Shown here: positions 33,966 through 43,248 of the stretch, piece after piece
Numbering within the stretch: position 1 is the stretch's first letter
How the letters are laid out: each line of letters starts with the position of its first letter
Origin: Bradyrhizobium sp. U87765 SZCCT0048
Lineage (GTDB): Bacteria > Pseudomonadota > Alphaproteobacteria > Rhizobiales > Xanthobacteraceae
Direction of reading: 5' to 3'
NCBI RefSeq assembly: GCF_018131225.1
Contig: NZ_JAFCMM010000001.1
Location: forward strand, 1,736,001-1,800,000
DNA: 64,000 nt
Made by a program: the position numbers and the translations under genes
Notes under the pieces: model-generated
What the model saw: the letters and a program-made list of their open reading frames with translations, nothing else
What the model was told of the DNA's origin: nothing
Database searches by the model: none

Positions 33966-35342
33966 TCACGCCACCGCGCGACGGAAGCGCGCGGCGGGAT
34001 GCGTCACGGGCAGCAATGCGCCGCCCTGCGGGAACAATTTCTCGCGCAGGGTTCCGCCGTGGTACGCCGTCTTGTAGAGACCGCGCGACTGCAGCTCGGG
34101 CACGACGAGATCGACGAACGCGGTGAGCGATTCCGGCGCCACCAGGCGCACGAGATTGAAGCCATCGATGTCAGTGTCACGCGCCCAGCCGGCGAGTTCG
34201 TCCGCGACATCCTGCGGCGAGCCGACGACGAACGGCGCCCGCGCCCCGGCCGGGCTCAGCGAGGCGAGATCGCCGACCTTGACGGGACGCTCGCTGCGCC
34301 GCGTCAGGTTCTCAACCATCGACTGGATGGCGTTGCTCTCGACATATTCCAGCGCCTGCTCCGGAGCGAAACGTGAAAAGTCGATGCCGGTCCATCCTGA
34401 CAGCAGCGCCATCTGGCCCTGCTGGCTGACGTGCCGGCTATACTCCTCATGGAGATCGTGCGCCTCGCCGCGCGTCGGCGCGACGATGACGTTGAGGCCC
34501 GCGAACAGGCGGATATCGTAGGGATCGCGACCGAGCTGCTGCGCCGCCATGCGAATCGCGCGCACCGTCTCCGCCAGCATCGGCCGGGTCTGGCCGTTGA
34601 GAAAGATCGCCTCGGCATGCTGCGCGGCGAAGGCGCGGCCGCGCTTCGAGGCGCCCGCCTGGTACAGCAGGGGCGTGCGCTGTGGCGACGGCTCCGACAG
34701 ATGGATACCGTCGACACGGTAGTGCGGCCCCTCGTGCCGGACGGCATGGACTTTGGCCGGATCGGTGAAGATGCCGCTGGCGCGGTCACGGCGCACCGCG
34801 TCCTGCTGCCAGCTGCCTTCCCACAGCTTGTAGGTTGCCGTCAGAAAATCCTCCGCGACGTCATAGCGGTCGTCGTGCTGCCGGCCGGCGTTAAAGCCCA
34901 TGCCGCGCGCGCCGCTGTCGAGATAGCCGGTGACGATATTCCAGCCGATCCGGCCGCGGGTGAGATGATCGAGCGTCGAGAACCGGCGTGCGAACTGGTA
35001 GGGATGTTCGAGCGATAGATTGGCAGTGATGCCGAATCCGAGGTTCTGCGTCACCAGCGCCATCGCCGAGACCAGCAGCGTCGGATCGGCATTGGGGAGC
35101 TGCACCCCATGACGGATGGCGGTCTCCGGGCTGGCGCCGAACACGTCATAGACGCCGAACACATCGGCGAGAAAGATGCCGTCGAACAGCCCGCGTTCCG
35201 CGATACGTGCGAACTCGACCCAGTAGTCCAGCGTATTGTAATCGATCGAACGATCGCGGGGATGCGACCACAGACCGGCCCAGTTGTGGCCCGGGGCGGT
35301 CATGTTGAAGGCGTTGAAGCGCAGTTCGCGGAGCTTGGTCAT
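33966..35342 (-). CDS. LLM-class FMN-dependent monooxygenase, NtaA/SnaA/DszA family
   Basis: A 458-residue luciferase-like oxygenase, closely similar in layout to the 27,199 enzyme: W-S-H-P-R-D-R-S, F-D-G-I-F-L-A-D-V-F-G-V-Y-D-V-F, G-R-I-G-W-N-I-V-T-G-Y-L-D-S and P-L-L-Y-Q-A-G-A-S. The two are likely paralogues with related substrates. A tandem 15-bp repeat lies just upstream of the ATG and no strong ribosome site is visible. It is downstream of the SsuD/SfnG-type gene on the same strand, with a 186-bp gap. Reduced FMN must come from elsewhere. Confidence 0.87.
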   Translation of the reverse strand: MTKLRELRFNAFNMTAPGHNWAGLWSHPRDRSIDYNTLDYWVEFARIAERGLFDGIFLADVFGVYDVFGASPETAIRHGVQLPNADPTLLVSAMALVTQNLGFGITANLSLEHPYQFARRFSTLDHLTRGRIGWNIVTGYLDSGARGMGFNAGRQHDDRYDVAEDFLTATYKLWEGSWQQDAVRRDRASGIFTDPAKVHAVRHEGPHYRVDGIHLSEPSPQRTPLLYQAGASKRGRAFAAQHAEAIFLNGQTRPMLAETVRAIRMAAQQLGRDPYDIRLFAGLNVIVAPTRGEAHDLHEEYSRHVSQQGQMALLSGWTGIDFSRFAPEQALEYVESNAIQSMVENLTRRSERPVKVGDLASLSPAGARAPFVVGSPQDVADELAGWARDTDIDGFNLVRLVAPESLTAFVDLVVPELQSRGLYKTAYHGGTLREKLFPQGGALLPVTHPAARFRRAVA

Positions 35343-35352
35343 GGAGCCATAT

Positions 35353-35382
35353 CACAAGAGAAGGCGTCACAAGAGAACGCGT
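35353..35382. repeat. Tandem duplication of a 15-bp unit upstream of an LLM gene
   Basis: CACAAGAGAAGGCGT is followed directly by CACAAGAGAACGCGT, differing at one base. The pair ends 11 bp before the minus-strand ATG at 35342, covering the space where a ribosome site is expected. Confidence 0.6.
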
Positions 35383-35528
35383 CGGACTCGCGGCCGTATC
35401 TCGCCGCCATCTGCCTGTCTAGCACGGCATGCCGTCAGTGCGACAAGCTTCGGCGCTTCTTCGGGCGCGACGGCAAGCAGCGATGCCACCTCCGTGACAT
35501 CGATGAGATGAAGGCGATTGCACGGCCG

Positions 35529-36599
35529 TCACGCCGGTCGGGCGATCCGCAACCGGTCCGATCGACGCACGCGCGGAATGACATGCTCGGCGAACCGCCG
35601 CATCTCCGCCTCGAACGGCTGGAACTGGAGCATGAACAACTCGATGCCCGCGCTGTGGAACGCGTAGATGCGCGCGGCGACCGTGTCGTAGCTGCCGACG
35701 AGCCCGGCGGCCGTGCCACCGTTACTGCCGACCCGCGGCGACTTCTGCATGGTCTGCATCATCACCACCTTGGGATCGGTGTTGGCCTTTTGCACGGCCC
35801 GGATCGGCGCATCTTTCGCCGCTAGTGCCAGCAGGTGCTGGTGCGCGGCTTCTGCTTCCGCATCGGTTTCGCGCGCGACGACAAATGCCGAGAGGCCGAA
35901 GCGCAGCGGCGGCCCGGAGCGCGGGCGGGCGGCGACGTCGGCGATCAGCGCCGCAGTGTCGGCAAGCGGCTGGCCATTGATGAACCAGACGTCGCCATGC
36001 CCCGCGACGAGGTCGCGCGCCGGCGCGGATTCGCCGCCGACATAGATCGCGGGCCGTGCCCGGTACAGGTCGCCCGGCCGCAGCACATAATCCCTGACGT
36101 CGAAATGGTCGCCCTTGTAGGTGACGCGCTCGCCGCGCATCAGCCGCTCGACCACGGTGATCCATTCCCGGCCATAAGCATAGCGCGCATCGTGCTCGGC
36201 AAAGCCGATGCCGGCCTTCTCCAGCTCCGGCTTGTTCCAGGCATTGACGAGGTTGATGCCGAAACGCCCCCGGCTGATGTTCTCGATCTGCAGCGCCATC
36301 TTGGCGAGCACCACCGGATGGAACAGGTAGGGTTTGATCGCGGTGATGATCTCGATCCGGCTGGTGAGCGCCGCAAGCGCCGCCGATGCGGTCCAGGCTT
36401 CGAGCTGATCGAGATCCTCCTGGTGCGGGTTGATGGTGTGTTGGGCGACCAGCGCGGAATCATAGCCCAGGGCCTCCGCCTCCAGCACGAGTGCGCGGTT
36501 GCGTTCCCACGACGCATCATAAGGCTCGTCCGGATCCTGCAGCGCCCCACGCGAGCCGTGCACCAGAGCCCAGATGCCAAAACGAATAGCCGACGACAT
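35529..36599 (-). CDS. LLM-class monooxygenase, SsuD/SfnG type
   Basis: A 356-residue luciferase-like flavin monooxygenase from ATG 36599 (MSSAIRFGIW). It has E-A-L-G-Y-D-S-A-L-V-A-Q-H, R-I-E-I-I-T-A-I-K-P, N-I-S-R-G-R-F-G-I-N-L-V-N-A-W and the V-G-G-E-S-A-P phosphate-site region, as in alkanesulfonate and dimethylsulfone monooxygenases. Such enzymes release sulfite or a sulfinate from organosulfur compounds using FMNH2. It is divergent from the ssuCBA operon, which fits uptake followed by desulfonation. No SsuE reductase is nearby. Confidence 0.85.
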   Translation of the reverse strand: MSSAIRFGIWALVHGSRGALQDPDEPYDASWERNRALVLEAEALGYDSALVAQHTINPHQEDLDQLEAWTASAALAALTSRIEIITAIKPYLFHPVVLAKMALQIENISRGRFGINLVNAWNKPELEKAGIGFAEHDARYAYGREWITVVERLMRGERVTYKGDHFDVRDYVLRPGDLYRARPAIYVGGESAPARDLVAGHGDVWFINGQPLADTAALIADVAARPRSGPPLRFGLSAFVVARETDAEAEAAHQHLLALAAKDAPIRAVQKANTDPKVVMMQTMQKSPRVGSNGGTAAGLVGSYDTVAARIYAFHSAGIELFMLQFQPFEAEMRRFAEHVIPRVRRSDRLRIARPA

Positions 36600-36605
36600 G
36601 ATCAA

Positions 36606-36793
36606 CGCCTTTCTGCTCGCCGCGACCTCCGTCGCGCCGCACCGGATATCGCTTGCTGCCCGAAATCTCCCTCCGGTTCAAACGGCCCGGAAGGAAAAAA
36701 ACGAATGTGTCGCGCCGGCCCATTCAGCGATAGCGGTCACCCCCGAACCGCGGGCAATTTGGAATACACCACTATTTCTCTAGACCATCAATC
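36606..36793. promoter_or_regulatory. Divergent promoter region between SsuD/SfnG-type gene and ssuC
   Basis: A 188-bp region with an AT-rich segment at 36756-36785 (GGAATACACCACTATTTCTC). This segment probably holds the plus-strand promoter. A sulfur-responsive activator such as a CysB-type protein would be expected to bind here; that is inference. Confidence 0.35.
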
Positions 36794-37759
36794 ATGGAAG
36801 ATTTCGTGGTGCAGCGCCGGTGCGCCGCAGCGATGCCGTCAGAGGCTCGCCGTGCGCGCGGCCAGCGTCACCCACGGGATCACGATCATTTGAGCGAAAT
36901 CGTCGCCGACCATATCCAGCACGCGCCATCAGCGACGTCCGCTCATGCCCGCAGCCCCACGATATCGCGACGCCCGGCCACGCTGCCCGGCCGACACGGC
37001 CTGCTGGCCCTGTCCTGGGCCGCGCCGGTGCTGCTGGTCGTGGCGTGGGAGATCCTCGCACAGAGCGGGTGGCTGTCGCCGCAGGTCCTGCCGGCGCCAA
37101 GCAAGGTGCTGCGGACGGCGATAAAGCTCGCTGGCAGCGGCAGCCTCGGCACCGATCTTGGCGTCAGCCTGCTGCGCGCCGCTGCGGGCTTCGCCATCGG
37201 CGGCAGCATCGGCTTCCTGCTCGGCATTCTCGTCGGCTTCTCCCGCCTCGCCGAAGCGTTGATCGACCGCAGCGTGCAGATGGTACGCGCCATCCCGTTT
37301 CTTGCCCTGCTGCCGCTGGTCATCGTCTGGTTCGGCGTCGGCGAGGCCGAAAAGATCTTTCTGGTGTCGCTCGGCGTCGCGTTCCCGATCTACATCAACA
37401 CCACGCTCGGCATCCGGCAGGTCGACCCCAAGCTGGTCGAGCTCGGCCGCGTCCAGGGTCTTTCCACGGTCGAACTGATCCGCCGGATCATCCTGCCCGG
37501 CGCACTGCCGTCCATCCTCACCGGTGTGCGCTATGCGCTGGCCACTGCCTGGCTCGCGCTGGTGGTCGCCGAAACCATCGGCGCCCAATCCGGCATCGGC
37601 TTTCTCGCCATGGACGCGCGCGAATTCCTGCGCACCGACGTCATCGTCCTGACCATCGTGATCTATGCGCTGATCGGCGTCGCCGCCGATTCCATTGCCC
37701 GCCTGCTTGAACGGCGGCTGCTCGCCTGGCACCCCAACTTTGCACGGCAACCGGGATGA
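36794..37759 (+). CDS. ssuC: ABC transporter permease for sulfonates/nitrate/taurine type
   Basis: A 321-residue permease with six membrane segments. It includes W-E-I-L-A-Q-S-G-W-L, P-A-P-S-K-V-L and the coupling motif A-Q-S-G-I-G-F-L near the C-terminal third. The first 60 residues are His- and Arg-rich and not membrane-like, so the true start may be later, for example 36833. It begins the ssuCBA operon and overlaps ssuB by 4 bp. It belongs with the SBP at 38.5 kb. Confidence 0.85.
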   Translation: MEDFVVQRRCAAAMPSEARRARGQRHPRDHDHLSEIVADHIQHAPSATSAHARSPTISRRPATLPGRHGLLALSWAAPVLLVVAWEILAQSGWLSPQVLPAPSKVLRTAIKLAGSGSLGTDLGVSLLRAAAGFAIGGSIGFLLGILVGFSRLAEALIDRSVQMVRAIPFLALLPLVIVWFGVGEAEKIFLVSLGVAFPIYINTTLGIRQVDPKLVELGRVQGLSTVELIRRIILPGALPSILTGVRYALATAWLALVVAETIGAQSGIGFLAMDAREFLRTDVIVLTIVIYALIGVAADSIARLLERRLLAWHPNFARQPG

Positions 37760-38469
37760 CCGCGGCGACCGCCCAGCAATCGCTCACCCCCGCGCTGGTC
37801 ATCACCGGGCTGCGACGCGCCTATGGCGCACGCACGGTCATCGACGGACTGAACCTGCGCATCGCACGCGGCGAATTCATTGCGCTGCTCGGCGAGAGCG
37901 GCTGCGGCAAGACCACGCTGCTGCGCGCCGTCGCCGGCCTCGACGCGGTCGACGGTGGCGTGATCGAGGGGCCGCGCCGGCCCGCGGTCGTCTTCCAGGA
38001 GCATCGCCTGCTGCCATGGGACACGCTCTGGAAAAACGTCGCGCTCGGCCTGCCGGGCCATGATGTACGCACCCGCGCCGCGGCAGCGCTCGCCGAGGTC
38101 GGCCTCGGCGACCGGCTGGACGACTGGCCGCGCAACCTCTCCGGCGGCCAGGCGCAGCGCGTCGCGCTGGCGCGCGCGCTGGTCCAGGAGCCGCAGCTGC
38201 TGCTACTCGACGAACCATTCGCCGCGCTCGATGCATTGACCCGCATTCGCATGCACGACCTCGTGCGCGAGCTTGTTGCCCGCCACCGCCCCGGCGTGCT
38301 GCTGGTCACCCATGACGTCGACGAGGCGATCGCGCTGGCCGACCGCATCCTGGTCATGCGCGACGGCCGCCTCGCCGCCGAACACCGGCCCGCTCCCGGT
38401 CAGGCCGACGCCACCCGCGCACGCCTGCTCGCCGAGCTCGGCGTCGGCGTGCGTCAACTCGCCGTTTGA
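37756..38469 (+). CDS. ssuB: ABC transporter ATP-binding protein, SsuB/TauB type
   Basis: A 237-residue ATPase with Walker [10 protein letters not shown], signature L-S-G-G-Q-A-Q-R-V, Walker [13 protein letters not shown] and switch L-V-T-H-D-V-D-E-A. The Q-loop segment [11 protein letters not shown] is typical of SsuB. It overlaps ssuC by 4 bp and is followed 27 bp later by ssuA. Confidence 0.9.
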   Translation: MTAATAQQSLTPALVITGLRRAYGARTVIDGLNLRIARGEFIALLGESGCGKTTLLRAVAGLDAVDGGVIEGPRRPAVVFQEHRLLPWDTLWKNVALGLPGHDVRTRAAAALAEVGLGDRLDDWPRNLSGGQAQRVALARALVQEPQLLLLDEPFAALDALTRIRMHDLVRELVARHRPGVLLVTHDVDEAIALADRILVMRDGRLAAEHRPAPGQADATRARLLAELGVGVRQLAV

Positions 38470-38496
38470 ATCCCCCAACCTGTGGATCCTTCCGAC

Positions 38497-39492
38497 ATGC
38501 CGACCTCGTTCTCTCGTCCGTCCCGCCGCCGCTTCCTGCAGACGTCGCTCGCCGGCGCCGTTGCGTTCGCCGGGCTTGCCGGCTCCGGCCACGCTGCCGG
38601 CGGCCGCACCACCGACAAGGTTCGGTTGACCTGGGGCTTCAACGGCCTCAACGTTATTGCCAAGGAGCGCGGCGACTTCGAGAGACGCCTTGCGAACGAC
38701 GGCATCAAGGTCGAATGGCTGGGACCGTTCCCCAATCATGCGCCGACGCTGCAGGCGGTGACCGGCGGCAGCGCCGATTTCAGCTTCGGCGGCAGCACCA
38801 CCCCGGCGCTTGCCGCGATCATCGCCGGCTCGCCTCTCGTCTTCACCCAGTTCGTCGTCTACGAGCCGCGCACCACCGCGATCATCGCCAAGGACGATTC
38901 CGGCATCAAGCGGATCGAGGATCTGGTCGGCAAATCGGTCGCCGTCAACCGCTCGGGCCTTGGCGAATTCCTGCTGGTGGCGGCGCTTGAGAAACACAAG
39001 GTCGATCGCAACGCCGTCAAATTCGTCTATCTGAACCCACCGGACGCCGCGCCTGCGCTCGCCTCCGGCAAGGTCGACGCCTGGTCGATGTGGAGCCCGG
39101 GCGTCGACATCGCGCGTCTTGAATACAAGGCTCATGACTTGTTCCTGGAAGGCCGCGACCTCGACTTCCAGATCGACTACACGTCCTATCTGACGACCCG
39201 CAAGTTCGCGACCGACAACCCTGATATCGTACGCGCGGTCAACAAGGCGTTCCTCGACGAGGCCAAGTGGGTGTCCGAGAACACCGTGGAGGCCGAACGC
39301 ATCACCCAGGCCAAGGCCGGCTACAGCGACCAGATTCGCGACCAGTTCATCGCATTGAAGCGGCAATACCGCTTCCATCCCGTCAGCGACAAGGCCTTCG
39401 TCGCCGACCTGCAGAAGGCTGCGGACTGGCTGGTCGCGCGCAAGGTGCTGCCCGAGACCGTTACCGTCACCGATTACCTCGCCACTCTCTGA
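38497..39492 (+). CDS. ssuA: Sulfonate-type ABC transporter substrate-binding protein
   Basis: A 331-residue periplasmic protein with a Tat-type signal (S-R-R-R-F-L-Q-T-S-L-A-G-A, cleavage near residue 34). The mature domain has L-T-W-G-F-N-G-L-N-V-I-A-K and G-G-S-A-D-F-S-F-G-G-S-T-T-P-A-L, matching type 2 binding proteins of the SsuA group. ATG 38497 is preferred over GTG 38482. It is third in ssuCBA and followed 28 bp later by an SfnB/DszC-like gene. Confidence 0.88.
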   Translation: MPTSFSRPSRRRFLQTSLAGAVAFAGLAGSGHAAGGRTTDKVRLTWGFNGLNVIAKERGDFERRLANDGIKVEWLGPFPNHAPTLQAVTGGSADFSFGGSTTPALAAIIAGSPLVFTQFVVYEPRTTAIIAKDDSGIKRIEDLVGKSVAVNRSGLGEFLLVAALEKHKVDRNAVKFVYLNPPDAAPALASGKVDAWSMWSPGVDIARLEYKAHDLFLEGRDLDFQIDYTSYLTTRKFATDNPDIVRAVNKAFLDEAKWVSENTVEAERITQAKAGYSDQIRDQFIALKRQYRFHPVSDKAFVADLQKAADWLVARKVLPETVTVTDYLATL

Positions 39493-39520
39493 CGCTCCCC
39501 CTCAATCGCTGGTTATCGCC

Positions 39521-40750
39521 ATGAACAAGCCGCTTTCCATTAACGACCTCGCGCTGCCTCGTCCGCTCACCGCCCGCGCGCCCGAGCTGCAGATCCTGTT
39601 CGATCACATCGCCGAAGGCGCCGCCGAGCGCGACCGCGACCGCATCCTGCCGTTCGACATCGTCGATCTGATCCGGCGTTCGCGCCTCGGCGCGCTGCGC
39701 CTGCGCGCCGCCGACGGTGGCGGCGGCAGCACCATTCGCGAGCAATTCGCCGTCGTCATCCGTCTCGCCGATGCCGACGCCAACGTCGCCCACATCCTGC
39801 GCAATCATTTCAGCGTCGTCGAGCGGCTCGCCCGCACGCCGCGCGACGACCAGAGCCGCGCCTGGCAGAAGGCCGTGGCTGACGGCGCGATCATCGGCCT
39901 CGCGACCACCGAACTCGACAGCCGCAAGGTCGGCGACGTCACGCCGGACACCGTGCTGACGCCGGATGGCGACGGCTATCGCCTCAACGGCACCAAATAT
40001 TACAGCACCGGCACGCTCTATGCCGACTACGTGCTGGTTCGCGTTGCCGAAGCGTCGGGCGCGCTGGCCGCCACGCTGATTCCGGTCAAGCGCGAGGGCA
40101 TCGAGCTTGTCGACGACTGGGACGGTTTCGGCCAGCGCCTCACCGGCACCGGCACGACCCACTTCCGCAACGTGCCGGTGGCGCGCAGCGAGGTGGTGTT
40201 CGACGCGCCGGATGTCGCGTACGGCGTCGCCTATTCCAACACCTATGCCCAGCTGTTCCTGACCGCGATCAATGGCGGCATCCTGCGTGCCACGCTGCGC
40301 GATGCCGTCGCGCTGGTGCGCCGCCGCCAGCGCACGTTCTACTACGCGCCGACCGAGCGCGCCGTCGACGATCCGCTGTTGCAGCAGACCGTCGGTGAGA
40401 TCTCGGCCGCCGCCTTCGCCGCCGAGGCCGCGATCCTCGCGGCCGCCGACGCGCTCGACGCCTCGAGCGACGCCTTCGAAGCGGGATCAAGCGCCGCCGC
40501 GGAACTGGCGGCGACCGCCGCACTGCATTCCGCCCAGGCCAAGATCGTCGTCGACGAACTCGCGATCCGGGCCGGTAGCCAGCTGCTCGATGTCGGCGGC
40601 GCCTCGGCCACCAAGAAGAGCACCAACCTCGATCGCCACTGGCGCAACGCCCGCACGCTCGCCTCCCACAACCCGGCGAGCTACAAGGCCCGCGCCATCG
40701 GCGACCAGGCCATCAACGGCACGCCACTGCCGTCGCGGGGATTCTTTTAG
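39521..40750 (+). CDS. Acyl-CoA dehydrogenase-fold flavoprotein, SfnB/DszC type
   Basis: A 409-residue protein with the acyl-CoA dehydrogenase fold. It shows G-L-A-T-T-E-L, L-N-G-T-K-Y-Y-S-T-G and the late R-A-G-S-Q-L-L-D-V-G-G-A-S-A. The catalytic Glu of true dehydrogenases is not evident, and the pattern fits the monooxygenase branch (DszC, SfnB) acting with reduced flavin. Its place at the end of the ssu operon supports a role in sulfur release from organosulfur compounds. A second SfnB-like gene lies at 43.6 kb. Confidence 0.83.
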   Translation: MNKPLSINDLALPRPLTARAPELQILFDHIAEGAAERDRDRILPFDIVDLIRRSRLGALRLRAADGGGGSTIREQFAVVIRLADADANVAHILRNHFSVVERLARTPRDDQSRAWQKAVADGAIIGLATTELDSRKVGDVTPDTVLTPDGDGYRLNGTKYYSTGTLYADYVLVRVAEASGALAATLIPVKREGIELVDDWDGFGQRLTGTGTTHFRNVPVARSEVVFDAPDVAYGVAYSNTYAQLFLTAINGGILRATLRDAVALVRRRQRTFYYAPTERAVDDPLLQQTVGEISAAAFAAEAAILAAADALDASSDAFEAGSSAAAELAATAALHSAQAKIVVDELAIRAGSQLLDVGGASATKKSTNLDRHWRNARTLASHNPASYKARAIGDQAINGTPLPSRGFF

Positions 40751-40780
40751 GACGCGATGACGCTCCGGCGGGGCCGCTCC

Positions 40781-40896
40781 CCTCATCCTGAGGAGCAGCG
40801 GCAGCCGCGTCTCGAAGGATGGGACCCGAGAGGCGCGGCGGATGCGCCACGGCCTCATGATTCGAGACCGCGCTGACGCGCCTCCTCACCATGAGG
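40781..40896. repeat. Intergenic imperfect inverted repeat, CCTCATCCTGAGG type
   Basis: It runs from CCTCATCCTGAGGAGC to CGCCTCCTCACCATGAGG, with internal GTCTCGAAGGATGGG and ATTCGAGACCGCGCTGACG arms. This matches a repeat widespread between genes in Bradyrhizobium-like genomes. It sits between convergent genes ending at 40750 and 41029. Confidence 0.75.
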
Positions 40897-40919
40897 AAGG
40901 ATCTGTTGCGGTTTATAGA

Positions 40920-40970
40920 GCTGGATCACCGGGGGCGCAGCGCTAACGCGCCAGCCCGGTGATGACGCAG
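40920..40970. repeat. GCTGGATCACCGGG palindromic repeat, copy 2
   Basis: GCTGGATCACCGGG ... CCCGGTGATGACGC with a short GC-rich loop. Same unit as 5911-5957 and 51659-51705. It lies between convergent genes next to a second repeat family. Confidence 0.75.
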
Positions 40971-41028
40971 AGAATGAAGGCGATGCTGCGCCTGTCGCCG
41001 TGCCGCCCAAAGGACGGAGAGACGCGTC

Positions 41029-42369
41029 CTACGCGATCGCACGGGCGGGATGGCTGTACTGACTGTCCGGGCGCGGCAGGCCATAGTGGTCGCGCAGCGT
41101 CTTGCCCTCATATTCCTCGCGGAACAGGCCGCGGCGGCGCAGGATCGGCACGACATGCTCGGCGAACGCGTCGAAGCCACCGGTCAACCAGGGCGGCATC
41201 ACATTGAAGCCGTCGGCCGCACCGCCCTCGAACCAGGTCTGGATGTGGTCGGCAATCTCTTCAGGCGTACCCGCCAGCACGAAGTGCCCACGGCCGCCGG
41301 CCAGACGCTGCACCAGTTGACGAATGGTCGGCCGCTCGCGATCGACGATATCGATGACCAGCTGGAAACGGCTGGCGACGCCGCGCGGCCCGCTGGTATC
41401 GATCAGGTGCCGTGGGAACGGGCCATCGAGATCGAAGCCTGACAGGTCGATGCCGACCATCTGGCGCAGTTGCGTCAGCGAGTACTCCGGCTGGATCAGG
41501 TCGTTGAACTCCTCCTCTAGCCGCTTTGCTTCAGCCGTCGTGCTGCCGATGAACGGGCTGAGGCCGGGCAGGACCCGGATATGCTCCGGATTGCGGTCGA
41601 AGGCGCGCGCCCGCGCCTTGATGTCAGCGTAAAACTCCCTGGCGCTTGCAAGCGTCTGGTGCGCGGTGAAGATCGCTTCCGCGTGATAGGCCGCAAAGCC
41701 GCGGCCATCGTCCGACGATCCCGCCTGGACGTAGACGGGGCGTCCCTGCGGCGAACGCGCGGTGTTGAACGGCCCTCGCACGCGAAAATGACGGCCGATG
41801 TGATTGATGGCATGGATCTTGTCGGCGTCGGCGAAGATGCCGGACACGGGATCGTTGATCACCGCGTCGTCCTCCCAGCTGTCCCACAGCTTGGTGATGA
41901 CGTCGAGGAACTCGCGCGCCTTGTCATAACGCTCGTCGTGCGGTGGGTGTTCGGGCAAGCCGAAGTTCTGCGCGGCCTGGGGCGCGCTGGTGGTAACGAT
42001 ATTCCAGCCGGCGCGGCCGCCGCTGATATGGTCGAGCGAGGCGAACAGCCGTGCGAGATTATAGGGCTCGTTGTAGGTGGTCGAGGCCGTGGCGATCAGG
42101 CCGATGCGGCTGGTGACGGCGGCAATCGCCGTCAGCCAGGTGATCGGCTCGACGCGGAAGCGCGCCGCATAGCGAATGTTGTCCGCCAGCGCCGGCCCAT
42201 CCGCAAAGAATACTGCGTCGAACTTGGCCGCCTCGGCACGCTGCGCCAGTTCCTGGTAGTAGCTGATGTCGAGCACCCGTTCGGGCGCCGCATCCTTGTG
42301 CCGCCAGGCTGCCTCATGATGACCGCCCGGATAGATGAACAGGTTGAGCGCAAGACGACGGCGAGACAT
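41029..42369 (-). CDS. LLM-class FMN-dependent monooxygenase, NtaA family (divergent subgroup)
   Basis: A 446-residue luciferase-like oxygenase. It begins L-A-L-N-L-F-I-Y-P-G-G-H-H and has F-D-A-V-F-F-A-D-G-P-A-L, G-R-A-G-W-N-I-V-T-T and P-V-Y-V-Q-A-G-S-S-D-D-G-R. It belongs to the same superfamily as the 27.2- and 34-kb enzymes but lacks their W-x-H-P-x-D-R-S opening, so it forms another subgroup. It lies downstream of a methyltransferase gene (63-bp gap) on the same strand. Substrate unknown; an organosulfur role is inferred from context. Confidence 0.86.
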   Translation of the reverse strand: MSRRRLALNLFIYPGGHHEAAWRHKDAAPERVLDISYYQELAQRAEAAKFDAVFFADGPALADNIRYAARFRVEPITWLTAIAAVTSRIGLIATASTTYNEPYNLARLFASLDHISGGRAGWNIVTTSAPQAAQNFGLPEHPPHDERYDKAREFLDVITKLWDSWEDDAVINDPVSGIFADADKIHAINHIGRHFRVRGPFNTARSPQGRPVYVQAGSSDDGRGFAAYHAEAIFTAHQTLASAREFYADIKARARAFDRNPEHIRVLPGLSPFIGSTTAEAKRLEEEFNDLIQPEYSLTQLRQMVGIDLSGFDLDGPFPRHLIDTSGPRGVASRFQLVIDIVDRERPTIRQLVQRLAGGRGHFVLAGTPEEIADHIQTWFEGGAADGFNVMPPWLTGGFDAFAEHVVPILRRRGLFREEYEGKTLRDHYGLPRPDSQYSHPARAIA

Positions 42370-42432
42370 GGCGCAGGCTCCGGATGGCGTATCGTGTTGT
42401 GATGGAGGGGCGTTCGGGCGGCCGACCGGTGC

Positions 42433-43248
42433 TCAGCTCGCAGCCGGCTTGACCGCAGTGGCAAAGCGCAGGTAGCGCTCGAGCCGCAAGCCGTCGGGTG
42501 TTCGGCGACTTTCGAGCCGCGCCGCCAGGGCGGCGCGAATATGGCTGCGCTCGTCCGGCGAGAAGCCTGACAGAAAATTGCCGAACGCGCTGCTTTCCGA
42601 CCAGGTCAGCAGGTCATCGACGTTGTCGTGGAAATCGACGATCGTATGCAGGACGCTGTCGCCGGGCCGAAAGCCGGCCTCCTCCAGCAGGACCTGCAGC
42701 GCCGCACCATCACTGCCCCCCTGCGGGTCCCTCCGCCGGCCAGCAAGACCGGCATCGGCGAGCGCCGTCTGGATGAAGCCGCGGATCTCGTGCGGCTTCG
42801 AGGGATCCTTGGTGTTGAGGCCGATGCGACCGCCGGGCCGCAGGACGCGGTGCGCCTCGGCCAGCGCCCGCGGCTTGTCCGCAATCCAGTGCAGCACGCT
42901 GTTGAGATAGACGACATCGAAGGACCCGTCGGCAAAGGCCGAGAGGTCCTCCGCCTGCCCGGTCGCGAACCGCACGTTGGCGCCGCTGCGCGACTGGGCG
43001 ATGGCAATGCGATGGCCGAGCGGATCGATGCCCACGACCTCGCCCGCAGGGCCGACAAGCTCGGCGACATAGGCAGCAAGCCGTCCGGTGCCGGCGCCGA
43101 CGTCGAGCACGCGTTCGCCGGGCGCGATGCGCAGCCGCTCGATCAGCACCTGGCCATGGTTGAACTGGACAACGCCGGCGCGCTCATAGGCATCCGCAAG
43201 CTCAGGCGTATCGTATTGGAAACTGACGGCAGCATTCGCGCTCGACAT
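42433..43248 (-). CDS. Class I SAM-dependent methyltransferase
   Basis: A 271-residue methyltransferase from ATG 43248 (MSSANAAVSF). Motif I is V-L-D-V-G-A-G-T-G-R-L, the acidic ribose-binding position is in V-V-G-I-D-P, and the post-II motif is F-D-V-V-Y-L-N-S-V-L-H-W. This matches the UbiE/arsenite-methyltransferase type fold. Longer frames to 43497 add Cys-rich sequence unlike the family. It precedes an LLM monooxygenase, an uncommon pairing that suggests a methyl transfer to a sulfur or oxygen group before or after oxidation. Confidence 0.82.
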   Translation of the reverse strand: MSSANAAVSFQYDTPELADAYERAGVVQFNHGQVLIERLRIAPGERVLDVGAGTGRLAAYVAELVGPAGEVVGIDPLGHRIAIAQSRSGANVRFATGQAEDLSAFADGSFDVVYLNSVLHWIADKPRALAEAHRVLRPGGRIGLNTKDPSKPHEIRGFIQTALADAGLAGRRRDPQGGSDGAALQVLLEEAGFRPGDSVLHTIVDFHDNVDDLLTWSESSAFGNFLSGFSPDERSHIRAALAARLESRRTPDGLRLERYLRFATAVKPAAS

